Assembly: GCA_016932615.1 (NCBI GenBank)
Contig: JAFGCN010000009.1
Coordinates: forward strand, 157,409-221,408
Length of the DNA stretch: 64,000 bases
Reading direction: 5' to 3'
Source of the DNA: Candidatus Aenigmatarchaeota archaeon
GTDB taxonomy: Archaea; Aenigmatarchaeota; Aenigmatarchaeia; QMZS01
Under the pieces are notes generated by a model, which was given only the letters and a program-made list of their open reading frames with translations, was not told the origin of the DNA and ran no database searches. Shown in pieces: positions 1-9,250 of this stretch (positions within the stretch are counted from its first letter, which is position 1; each line of letters starts with the position of its first letter). A program made the translations under genes and the position numbers.

Positions 1-3000
1 ACCTCAGTAGTATCTGCAATAAACAGCTACCTTCAGAACAACTGCTCGCCCGATGCTTCCGGAAACTGCCTTGTCCCAATGGTTTTTCACTCGGACTTTA
101 AGGGCAAGCTTAACCTGTCGGCTCTTAACGTGGTGTACTTCTACAATACCTCCTCTCTTTTTTCAAAGCCATTCGCAAATGTCTGGTCAAGGACCAGCGG
201 AGTTTCTTCCGGAGAGCAGGTTGGAAACAGGACATACAACCTTTCATTTTCAGGAGTCCCTGCTGAAAATGTTTCCATAAGCTACCTGGCCGTTGACCCG
301 AACGCGACAAGGTGCGATTTTAACAGAACGGCAAGGGCAGTTACAACCGTTTCTGGAACTAAGGTGTGCGATATATCCTCGACGCCGCTTTTTTTCGCTG
401 CAAACCAGTCGATAGACACTCCGGCAAGCACCTACTTTTTCTGGTATGAAGGTATGGGATATGGAATCCCAATAGATATCCAAAACTCGACGGGATATTA
501 TTCTACCGGAGGGGCTCCCGAAAACTATAATTGGGCAGTCAACCTCAGCGTTAACGGGACCAGCGAAGAATTTACAAACATTATACTCAACTGGACGGTA
601 AACTATACGGGAATCAAGGGAGAAGAATTTCTGAAGGTAATGGACGCTTCCGCCTGCGACCTGACACCAAACTTCACACAGGATGACTGCGACTCGGCAA
701 GCCCGGCATACAACTTTACGAAAAACTGCACGAATTTCAACTACACTGTTTGCAAGAAGTACCTTGGCACGGCAATGTTTTTCAAGTGGGTACAGAGTGC
801 GCTTCCCGCCTCCAGCCAGTCAATTTATGTTGCCGGCGGCTCGTATAACCTGAGGCCAAACCTGACCAATATGTCTGTTACCCCCAACTCAACCCTGTGG
901 GGAGGAAACCTCACCTTCTCGGTTTATGTAAACGATACAGAGTCTGATTTTGTCAATGTAACTCTATGGGTAAAGAACCTGACCAACTGGTCAAGGGTCG
1001 CATCACTTATCACTACTGGCGGGCTTTTGGAATTCAATGTTTCCTCGAACAAGAGCTGGGTTGGAAATGCGGAATACCTGTTTGAGTACTACGACTATAA
1101 TTCCACAGCCCCGGAGGGAATCCACTTTCCTGCAAACTCCACTTCAGGAAACCTTACTGTTGAAAGGCATCTTGCAGAGCTGGTCTATGATTCTTTTTCG
1201 CAGGGGAACGGCACGACTCTTTTTCGAAACAGCTCCACAGAGCTAGTATTGTTTGTAAATGACACCAACCTTTCCGAAGGTGTGCCTTTCGCTTCCTGCG
1301 CACTCTGGGTGGGCGGGATGCTTTCAGGCACAAACCTTACAAACTCCAGCGGCTACTGCAGGATAGCTCTTCACCCCAATCAAAGCTTTAGCCCTGGACA
1401 GAAGAATTGGATAATGGGGATTTTAAGTGACCCTTCCTATGAGGATGCCAATTCGACAGGCCTTGACATTACGCTTCGTGGATGGATTCGGCCGAATGTA
1501 ACAAACTCAGAAAACTTTTCCTATTATCGCGGGATTGCTTCGGTTTTCAGGGCCGAGTTGCTGGATGAGTTCGGCGGGATTGTTTCAACCGACCAGTACA
1601 GTTGTGCCTTTGACCTTAATGCTACAGGAATTGGGTCAAATAATACTCTGCTGGGAAACTGCTCTGTTTACTATTCTGCGGGCTGCCTTGGAATAGATTC
1701 TGCAGTTGGCCAAAAACAACTTGGCGTGCAGATTGCCCGAACCGGGGGCGAGGATTATTACAATATTTCTTCTGCAAGCGCAGGGCGAACGGTTATTCTC
1801 AGGGACCGCCTGAATCTCTCAATTGTCAGCCCAGAGGACCAGAATTATTATGTGGGGGAATTTGTTAACCTTACTGCTGTTGTGAATGACTCCTGTACAG
1901 TGCTTAGCGGGGTGTCGCTCAACTGGACGCTTGTGAGAAAGAGCGTTTTGAACGTAACCTTCTCAGACCTTAGCGGGCAGGAACGGCAGAATTACACAGT
2001 GGTCCTTCCAGGGTCGCTTTTTTCTTCAGGGGGCTACAACCTCTCGGACTGGCGGGTAAACAATACGCATCTTTTGTTTGACGGAAGCGAAGTTCCGTTT
2101 TCCATTTACCAGTGGACAACTGCTTTCAAGACAACCGAGAACAAGAGCAAGATTTACATGGATGATTACTCGGAGATTGTTTTTCGCGTGAACCTGTCTG
2201 CATGGCAGAGCAAGACTTATACTCTTAACCTGACCTGGCAGGAGCCGGTTCAGTATGGGAATCTAACTTACAATCTATTTAATGCAGATTTTGGCACAGG
2301 AAACTTTTCGGACTGGAGCCCTTCGATTTGCAACCGGATTGTTGGATGCAATGGAGAAGTTTCTTTTGACGGGAACGTAAGTTACGCGAATATTTCTGCA
2401 AATGACGGCTATACGGTGCTCAGCCAGAACCTGCCCGGATTCAACTTTTCTGAGCAGTTTTACATAAGGTACAAGGCCTGGGGGGACTTTAATTCCACGA
2501 TGTACCCTGGGCAATTCTACATCCTTTTGGGGAACTATTCCTGCAACCTTACTTCGGAAATAAGGGCTCTGGCAGACGGGACTGGATATGTCTCCCTGCC
2601 TGAAAACTGGACGCTTTCCAACTGCACTGGTGCTTCAATTTCCTCTGCAAATAATGTTTCGATAGTGCTTCTCGACTTAGGCGACGGAGGTGGCGACCCG
2701 TCGAACGTCAATGCGCTTATCGACTATGTCTGCTTTGGAAACTCAAGCGGATCCTGCATCGACTTTGATGAGGGGCAGTCACTTGCTCGGTCGCTTAACA
2801 CAAAGAAGGAATTGGGCCTGGCAAGCAATTACACCTTTAGTGGAATGGATGAGGTCGGAAGGAGGAAGATTCTGGCGGAAGCGACTAGGGAATATTACTT
2901 GTCTGCAACATTAGGCACGCTTTTCAACCTCACGGGATTTTCAAAGCTCCAGGCCTTTAATGTAAGCTCGATTTATTGCACTTCAGATCCCCTCAATGGC

Positions 3001-6000
3001 TCAAGCTTTGTGTGCATGAGCAATGCCACTGTGGACCTTGTGGCGAAGGTTGGAAACAATTTCACGGAAGAACCGATATACAACCACACAATTGTTTTTT
3101 CAAATAATTCCTCGTCCATTGGAAGCAACGCTTCCAATTTTGCCGGGCGGGCATACTTTGGCATGACACTTGGAAACGCGTCGAACTACACATTTTACGC
3201 AAACATTTCCTCACAGCCGGAAATTTTTTATAACTCAAGCAACTTGTCGGGCATGGAGATATTCATACTTATCGACAGCGGGGTGACTACTGGAAACATT
3301 ACGTTGAATTCAACAAGCGCAGTTGTCCAGAGTGTGGCACTCGACAGCAACTACACGCTCCCCCTTCTCTGGGAGCTCAACAATACAGGTCTCAGCGGCA
3401 TGTATGACATTCGCGTAAGCACGAATAATATTTCCGGGATAGCTGTCTCCCCGGTAGTCTGCCTTCCACTGGCATCAGGGATGAACTGCACAAGGAACGT
3501 CAATGTAACCGTAACTTACCTGACGGCTCCGGGAAATTATACCTTGGTTTTCAATGCCAGCTGGCAGAATGGGGACGCAAGCAGGTCGAACACCACGAAA
3601 GGCCTTACGCTGGCTGTTGAAACTAGCAAGAAGGTCCGCTTTGAGGAAGAAAACGCGACGCTTAACGTTCCAGTGACGACAACTGGCGCAATAAACCTTA
3701 CTCTTTTGAACTATGGAAATATAAACCTCAGCAGCGTCTATTTCAACCTTTCCGGCACGGATACAGAAGCAGTTATCAACTGGAGCAGCTTTTCAGCCAA
3801 CTACACTAACCTGTCGCTTGGCGGCTCGTACAACCTGACTCTTCAGTTCCAGATTCCTGCAAATGCGACTACCCGGGAATACTGGCTTAATGTTACCGCC
3901 ACGATACCGGGGTGCACAGGGAACTGCTCGGCGACTCTTCCTTTCATTTTGAACGTGACGCCCCTTGACTGGAACATTGCGCCGGAAACAAACCTGTCAA
4001 AGGTAGTCGGGCTTAAGCAGGAGCTTAACAAATTTGGCGAGCTTGAGATTACAAATACCCTTAACAGCACACTTGACTTCAACCTGACAATCACGCCAAA
4101 TAACGGCACTTCTATAGAATTCCTGACGCTTAACAGAAGCATTTTCCAGACTACCTCTCAGGTAACCGTTGGGCCTGTTTCTTCCAGAGTAGTGGAAATT
4201 TTTTACAACACCAGCATTTCGCCAAACACTACCGGCACATACAACTACACGCTTCTTTTGGAGAGTAATGTGGCTAACATTACTCCTGCTTCAAGGTCGC
4301 TTGGGCTTTATTTTGAGGTCATAAACTTTACCGTAGACATTTACTCTCCGACAGAGTTAAGCCCCGCGGGCCAGCCAGACCCAGTCGAAGCAAATGAAAC
4401 CCTGGTGATAGATGTCGAGGCAAAGCTGGGGGCGACTCCGCTTTCGAACAATATTTCCTGGAATGTTTCCGTGGGCGGGCAGGTGTGCCAGAACACGAGT
4501 GCCCCAGAGTACAATACTTCCACAAGCAGGTGGATTCTCCGCTGCGCTTACCCAGACATCCCCCTAAATCCCATATACAATGACCTTGAGGTCACGGGAA
4601 CTTATGAACTTCTTGGAGTTGACCTGTCGGACGTGGAGGAAAATGCCGTAATCTACAAGGATGTTCTTGAGCCATGGTTTTCGAATGTCAGCGCTTCTTT
4701 TGTCAATATGCTTTCTAACTTAAGCGAGGTTTCCTTTGAGGTGAACGTGACAGACAACAAAAACATTTCCTCTGTCTGGGCGGTAGTCACCCGGCCGGAT
4801 GGCGTGAATATCTCGCTTGGGGCAGGAAATTATTCTGCAACCCCAAGGTCATTTGGGGATTTCGACAGCTACAAATATACATTTACAATGCACAACCCGA
4901 ACCTGAACGGAGACTACGACATAACTGTCTATGCAATAGACACCGAAGCCCACCAGAACAGCACAACCGGCTGGTTTGATGTATTTATCCCTGTGCAGGT
5001 CTGGGGAAACTTTACCAATTCGAAAGGAGAAGCCATAAGCGCGAACATGAGCTTTTACAGGAGCGGATACAACCAGACACTGCCCTACCGAATGGAAAAC
5101 AAAACCCTTGCAGGCGCTCCTTACAACTGGACGCTTCACAAGCGGCTTTATGACGTCAAGCTTAACATGTTTGGGCATGAGATGGTGGTGGCTGGCGCCG
5201 ACTTCAACATAACGCAGAATGATACCCAAAATCCGTTTTTGTTCGACTATTTTGCAAACAAGTCCTCGGAAGACATCTCGAATATCCTTCTGCCTGACAC
5301 CGCAAACCGCCAGAGCATCCTTCTTGCCTTTGCACTTGAAAGTGACCTTAACCTTACGGGCGCAAACTTCTCGGTGCGCTACGGAGATGCCCTGAATGCA
5401 GGAAGCTTCTCGGAGGACCTTCTTGAGGTTTTCGTCTGCGAGGACTGGAATTACACTGCCAGGACGTGCAACTCCGGGGAATTCTCATATCTTGCCGGGA
5501 CGTCTGCACTGTCTTCCTCGAACCCGGACATTTCCGCAAATGTGTTTAACTTCTCTTCAAGCCACCTTTCGGCATACGCAATCGCAGAAAGCTCATACCC
5601 ATACAAGTGGGGAGTTGCTCCGGACTCGCCATCAACCCCTCCTGCGGCATCTGGTTCCAGTAGCAGCAGCGATTCCGGGGAGGATAGCGGCCCTGTAGTC
5701 GTGTGCGGAAACGGCGTCTGTGAGCTAGGGGAAAACTCCGACAACTGCCCAGAGGACTGCTCAAAGGATTTCCCTCTTGAGGTTGACACAAACCTTGGCG
5801 ATGTCCGCCTTTTCCCGGGAGAAGGAAGGCAGTATTGGATATCACTGAAAAATAATTTCGGAAAAAACCTTTCAGTTTCTCTATCCTTAAGCGAAAACCT
5901 GCTGGAGTTTGTTTCGCTGGATGTGGATTCGCTTAACGTGACCGCTCACGAAAAGAAAATACTTAACCTTTCGCTGAATGCCCCGCAAAACATAAGTGTT

Positions 6001-7593
6001 GGAACTTATGGAGGTTACGTAGTTCTCATGTCTGGAGAGTCGAAGCTAAGCCTTCCGGTCACCATAAGGATACTTGAGCTTCCGGCGGCTACTTTCACGG
6101 TGAACGTCAACATGAGGTCTGCCCAGATTGCTCCTGACGGAAAGCTAGAGTTCAATGTGCAGCTTACAAACCTTGGAGAGAAGGAGCTTTACCCAATAAC
6201 GCTCACCTACTATGTAAAAGACCCGCAAAACAACGAAGTTTTCAGGTCCAACCGGACAAATATCACGCTTCAGACAACTGTCCTCGTGTCCGAAAGCTTT
6301 CCGATGAACCTGAGCGAAGAAGGAACTTACACGCTTGAGGTGTGGGCTAATTATTATGGAAAGAATATAGATATGGGTGTGGTGACTTTTGATGTCTTAA
6401 GGCCCCTTTTCCAGTCCCCTCTTACAGTGGGGCTTATTGTACTCGTTTTGGCGCTTATCTGCCTTGTCCTTGGAACTTACCTGTACAGATACTACCGCAT
6501 GTGGAGAAAGGAGAAGGAAAAGCAGCAGAGGTACCTTTACCCTCTTGACTATAATACTATCCCAAAGGAGGGCTTCAACGTCGGAAAGTTTGCCGCAAGG
6601 GACAATGTGTTTTATTATGATCCTAGAGACCTTTCAACCCACCTGATAGCTGCAGGAGCAACGGGCTCGGGAAAGTCAGTTGCCGCTTCCCTTTTTGCCG
6701 AGGAAGCGCTTGACAAGAAGATTCCGGTAATCGTCTTTGACCCGACCAGCCAGTGGACAGGGTTTGTAAAGCCGTGCAAGGACAATAACCTTCTCAGCAG
6801 GTACCCTCGATTTGGGATGACCGAGTTTGACATAAAGTCCTATCCGGGCCTTATCTATGATGTCGAAACTCCGACTTTCAATCTGGATATAAAGAAGTTC
6901 ATAAACCCGGGGGAGATTACCGTCTTCTGCCTGGGACGGCTTAAGCCTGGTGAATATGATGTTGCCGTAAACAACATAATAGCCACTCTTTTCAAGGAGA
7001 GCTGGGAGGAGAGCACTGAGCTTAAGGTCATCCTTGTCTTTGATGAGGTGCACCGGCTTTTGGAAAAGTACGGCGGCTCTGGCGGCTACGTTGCTCTTGA
7101 AAAGGCTGCAAGGGAGTTCAGGAAGTGGGGAATCGGCGTAATCATGTGTTCCCAGGTCCTGGCAGATTTCAAGGAGGCAATAGCCGGTAACGTACTCACA
7201 GAAATTCAGCTTAACACCAAATCCCTTACAGATATCGACAAGGTTAAGACAAAGTACGGTGAGAAGTATGCTGAGAGGATTGCAAGAATGGGCGTCGGGG
7301 CCGGGCTTGTGCAGCACCCGAAGTACAATAACGGAAAGCCCTTCTTTATCGAGTTCAGGCCGACAAAGCATAACCCCCACAAGATTACCGATGAGGAGCT
7401 CGCATTATACAAGAATTACACGGAGCGGCTTGACAAGCTGTCAGCGAAGATAGAGGAGATGAAGAAAAATGGAGTCTATACGGAGAACTATGAGATAGAC
7501 TACAAGCTTGCCGTGGACAAGCTAAAAAGAGGAAACTTCAGGATGTCTGAAATATATATTTCGTCCCTTGAAAGGGCCCTTGAAAAAGTATGA
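1..7593 (+). CDS. Giant surface protein: sequon-rich ectodomain, one membrane span, cytosolic HerA/DUF87-type ATPase (5' partial)
   Basis: The reading frame is open from the first base, so the true start lies upstream. About 2100 visible residues form an extracellular part with very many N-x-S/T sequons and beta-rich, CARDB/Ig-like stretches. A cysteine cluster at 5704-5760 has the CGNGVC...CPEDC pattern seen in archaeal surface proteins. One hydrophobic segment (about 6421-6483) is followed by a basic stretch. The rest is a HerA/FtsK-superfamily ATPase with a Walker A motif GATGSGKS (6655-6678) and a Walker B motif VILVFDEVH (about 7027-7053). Known HerA-type proteins are hexameric DNA or protein pumps. 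A single polypeptide with a glycosylated ectodomain joined to such a motor suggests a membrane-anchored translocation or adhesion machine; that role is inferred. The coiled-coil gene 64 nt downstream is likely co-transcribed. Confidence 0.9.
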   Translation, partial: TSVVSAINSYLQNNCSPDASGNCLVPMVFHSDFKGKLNLSALNVVYFYNTSSLFSKPFANVWSRTSGVSSGEQVGNRTYNLSFSGVPAENVSISYLAVDPNATRCDFNRTARAVTTVSGTKVCDISSTPLFFAANQSIDTPASTYFFWYEGMGYGIPIDIQNSTGYYSTGGAPENYNWAVNLSVNGTSEEFTNIILNWTVNYTGIKGEEFLKVMDASACDLTPNFTQDDCDSASPAYNFTKNCTNFNYTVCKKYLGTAMFFKWVQSALPASSQSIYVAGGSYNLRPNLTNMSVTPNSTLWGGNLTFSVYVNDTESDFVNVTLWVKNLTNWSRVASLITTGGLLEFNVSSNKSWVGNAEYLFEYYDYNSTAPEGIHFPANSTSGNLTVERHLAELVYDSFSQGNGTTLFRNSSTELVLFVNDTNLSEGVPFASCALWVGGMLSGTNLTNSSGYCRIALHPNQSFSPGQKNWIMGILSDPSYEDANSTGLDITLRGWIRPNVTNSENFSYYRGIASVFRAELLDEFGGIVSTDQYSCAFDLNATGIGSNNTLLGNCSVYYSAGCLGIDSAVGQKQLGVQIARTGGEDYYNISSASAGRTVILRDRLNLSIVSPEDQNYYVGEFVNLTAVVNDSCTVLSGVSLNWTLVRKSVLNVTFSDLSGQERQNYTVVLPGSLFSSGGYNLSDWRVNNTHLLFDGSEVPFSIYQWTTAFKTTENKSKIYMDDYSEIVFRVNLSAWQSKTYTLNLTWQEPVQYGNLTYNLFNADFGTGNFSDWSPSICNRIVGCNGEVSFDGNVSYANISANDGYTVLSQNLPGFNFSEQFYIRYKAWGDFNSTMYPGQFYILLGNYSCNLTSEIRALADGTGYVSLPENWTLSNCTGASISSANNVSIVLLDLGDGGGDPSNVNALIDYVCFGNSSGSCIDFDEGQSLARSLNTKKELGLASNYTFSGMDEVGRRKILAEATREYYLSATLGTLFNLTGFSKLQAFNVSSIYCTSDPLNGSSFVCMSNATVDLVAKVGNNFTEEPIYNHTIVFSNNSSSIGSNASNFAGRAYFGMTLGNASNYTFYANISSQPEIFYNSSNLSGMEIFILIDSGVTTGNITLNSTSAVVQSVALDSNYTLPLLWELNNTGLSGMYDIRVSTNNISGIAVSPVVCLPLASGMNCTRNVNVTVTYLTAPGNYTLVFNASWQNGDASRSNTTKGLTLAVETSKKVRFEEENATLNVPVTTTGAINLTLLNYGNINLSSVYFNLSGTDTEAVINWSSFSANYTNLSLGGSYNLTLQFQIPANATTREYWLNVTATIPGCTGNCSATLPFILNVTPLDWNIAPETNLSKVVGLKQELNKFGELEITNTLNSTLDFNLTITPNNGTSIEFLTLNRSIFQTTSQVTVGPVSSRVVEIFYNTSISPNTTGTYNYTLLLESNVANITPASRSLGLYFEVINFTVDIYSPTELSPAGQPDPVEANETLVIDVEAKLGATPLSNNISWNVSVGGQVCQNTSAPEYNTSTSRWILRCAYPDIPLNPIYNDLEVTGTYELLGVDLSDVEENAVIYKDVLEPWFSNVSASFVNMLSNLSEVSFEVNVTDNKNISSVWAVVTRPDGVNISLGAGNYSATPRSFGDFDSYKYTFTMHNPNLNGDYDITVYAIDTEAHQNSTTGWFDVFIPVQVWGNFTNSKGEAISANMSFYRSGYNQTLPYRMENKTLAGAPYNWTLHKRLYDVKLNMFGHEMVVAGADFNITQNDTQNPFLFDYFANKSSEDISNILLPDTANRQSILLAFALESDLNLTGANFSVRYGDALNAGSFSEDLLEVFVCEDWNYTARTCNSGEFSYLAGTSALSSSNPDISANVFNFSSSHLSAYAIAESSYPYKWGVAPDSPSTPPAASGSSSSSDSGEDSGPVVVCGNGVCELGENSDNCPEDCSKDFPLEVDTNLGDVRLFPGEGRQYWISLKNNFGKNLSVSLSLSENLLEFVSLDVDSLNVTAHEKKILNLSLNAPQNISVGTYGGYVVLMSGESKLSLPVTIRILELPAATFTVNVNMRSAQIAPDGKLEFNVQLTNLGEKELYPITLTYYVKDPQNNEVFRSNRTNITLQTTVLVSESFPMNLSEEGTYTLEVWANYYGKNIDMGVVTFDVLRPLFQSPLTVGLIVLVLALICLVLGTYLYRYYRMWRKEKEKQQRYLYPLDYNTIPKEGFNVGKFAARDNVFYYDPRDLSTHLIAAGATGSGKSVAASLFAEEALDKKIPVIVFDPTSQWTGFVKPCKDNNLLSRYPRFGMTEFDIKSYPGLIYDVETPTFNLDIKKFINPGEITVFCLGRLKPGEYDVAVNNIIATLFKESWEESTELKVILVFDEVHRLLEKYGGSGGYVALEKAAREFRKWGIGVIMCSQVLADFKEAIAGNVLTEIQLNTKSLTDIDKVKTKYGEKYAERIARMGVGAGLVQHPKYNNGKPFFIEFRPTKHNPHKITDEELALYKNYTERLDKLSAKIEEMKKNGVYTENYEIDYKLAVDKLKRGNFRMSEIYISSLERALEKV

Positions 7594-7657
7594 TGCCGAA
7601 ATGCCGAAATAACCGCGACAACTCCTATCTTGAGTGGGTTGTTGGCGGATTTTGATT

Positions 7658-9199
7658 ATGTCTGGAGAAGAATCTTCCGGGGGAAGCGGCGGAGACGATA
7701 ACGTTATCTCCGCAGAAGAGTTCAGGGACCTTGAGTCTGATGAAAAGAAAAGCGAAAGCCAAAAGGGAGGGCTCTTTGGCATGTTTAAAAAGACCCCCCC
7801 GCCTTCAGCTTCCGTGCCTCACGTCGGAGGCGGAGATTCGGAAAAAGACCCTTTGGTTGAAGTGAGCATGAAAGTCGAGCGCCTCTCAAGTCGGTTTGAG
7901 ATGCTTGAGGAGGCAAGAAAGCATACTGACGAGCGCCTGTTTGAAATGGCTGAGAAGATTGGCGAGCTTCGCTCAACAGTTGTCGAGCGAGACAGGGCGT
8001 TCAATGATATCGCCTCCAAGTTCGAAAGGATTTCTGACATTACCGAGGGCCTTGAGCCGGACAAAATCAGAAAGGACCTTGCAAAAAAAGACCAGCAGAT
8101 TGAGCAGGTCAAAGCCCAGGTCGAGTCGGACTCGGAGAAAATTGCTGTTTCTCTCAAGAAAATCAAGGACATGAATGACATAATTGACCAGATAAAGGGC
8201 TTTAAGGACCTGGTGTCTGTTGCCGACGAGCTTGGAAAGAAGATAAAAATCGTGGAAGGCCTCAAGGCGGAAACCGAAAAGACCGCAGGGAAGTTTGAGA
8301 GCCGGCTTTACCAGTTTAATGAGTCCCTCAGCCGCTTACAGGGAAGCATCACTAAGGTTGAGGCAAACGACGAAACCTTGAAGGAGCTTTTGAGAACTGT
8401 CGATGCCCTTTCGCTTCGCGTCGAAAAGGCGCTTAGCAAAACAGACTTTGATTCAAGCGAGAAAGCGCTTGACAGCAAGTTTTCTGAGCTAAGGTTTGAC
8501 ACTGAGTCTAAGCTCCAGAAGGTCCTGGATGCTTTTAAGAAGGTGGATGAAGTGACGGGCGAAGCCGCTTACAAGGCGCTTAACAAAAAAATCGATGACT
8601 TTCAGAGGGATTACTCCCAGTACAAAAAAGACCTCGAGGCGCGGCTTTTGAAAATGCCTGCTTCCTCAAAATCCTCTGCCCAGATTGCTGCTTCCCCGGA
8701 TGGCGGTTATGAAGAGGACATTCCTGACAAGAAGCTGGGCGAGGGTGGGGTTTTTGGAGACACTGAATTAATGCTTGTCGAGAAAATGAAGAAGATGATA
8801 GAGGATAACAACGAAAAACACAGCCAGCACATGGCGGACCTTGAGCTGAGGATTCTGGAGCTTTCGAAAAGCGTTTACCATAGGATAGAAAGGCGCGTGG
8901 TTAAGGAATCTAAGACTACGAGAGATGCAGTCAGAAACCTGGTAGCTTCCGGGTCTGAAGAATCTGGATTTTTTTCAAAGCGCGCTTCTATCCCGGTTCA
9001 GGCCCGCCCGGATGAGCCGATCCTGGATATGTCCTCCCTGGTAAAGGATATTTATTTCTACCTTGACTCAGGCAACTATTCCGAAGCCAAGGCAGGGTTC
9101 ATAAAACTGCTCTCGATCTACGAGCGCCAAGAGTCCAGCAACCCATTTATCCTTGCAAAAATAACCGACCTTCACAAAAGGATAAAGCAGATTAGCTAA
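7658..9199 (+). CDS. Long coiled-coil protein, probable partner of the upstream HerA-type ATPase
   Basis: I do not recognise a named family. The protein (513 aa from this start) has a low-complexity Ser/Gly/Asp N-terminus, then several hundred residues of charged heptad-like sequence rich in Lys, Glu, Asp and Leu, typical of long coiled coils. A small globular helical C-terminal domain (about the last 60 residues, around YFYLDSGNYSEAKAGF) resembles a TPR-like pair of helices. No signal peptide or membrane span is seen, so it is probably cytosolic. I chose the ATG at 7658, preceded by TTGATT, over a GTG eight codons upstream, because TTATG-type leaderless starts are the rule here. Its place 64 nt after the ATPase gene suggests an accessory role in the same machine. 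Confidence 0.8.
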   Translation: MSGEESSGGSGGDDNVISAEEFRDLESDEKKSESQKGGLFGMFKKTPPPSASVPHVGGGDSEKDPLVEVSMKVERLSSRFEMLEEARKHTDERLFEMAEKIGELRSTVVERDRAFNDIASKFERISDITEGLEPDKIRKDLAKKDQQIEQVKAQVESDSEKIAVSLKKIKDMNDIIDQIKGFKDLVSVADELGKKIKIVEGLKAETEKTAGKFESRLYQFNESLSRLQGSITKVEANDETLKELLRTVDALSLRVEKALSKTDFDSSEKALDSKFSELRFDTESKLQKVLDAFKKVDEVTGEAAYKALNKKIDDFQRDYSQYKKDLEARLLKMPASSKSSAQIAASPDGGYEEDIPDKKLGEGGVFGDTELMLVEKMKKMIEDNNEKHSQHMADLELRILELSKSVYHRIERRVVKESKTTRDAVRNLVASGSEESGFFSKRASIPVQARPDEPILDMSSLVKDIYFYLDSGNYSEAKAGFIKLLSIYERQESSNPFILAKITDLHKRIKQIS

Positions 9200-9250
9200 A
9201 CCCGGGGGGTTTCCCTGCTTTTCTTACCCTTTTTAAACAATTCCATATCG

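Noticed and set aside
6676-7380. 234-codon antisense frame inside the HerA-type ATPase domain
   Set aside because: The sense strand carries clear Walker motifs; the antisense product has no recognisable features and no promoter.
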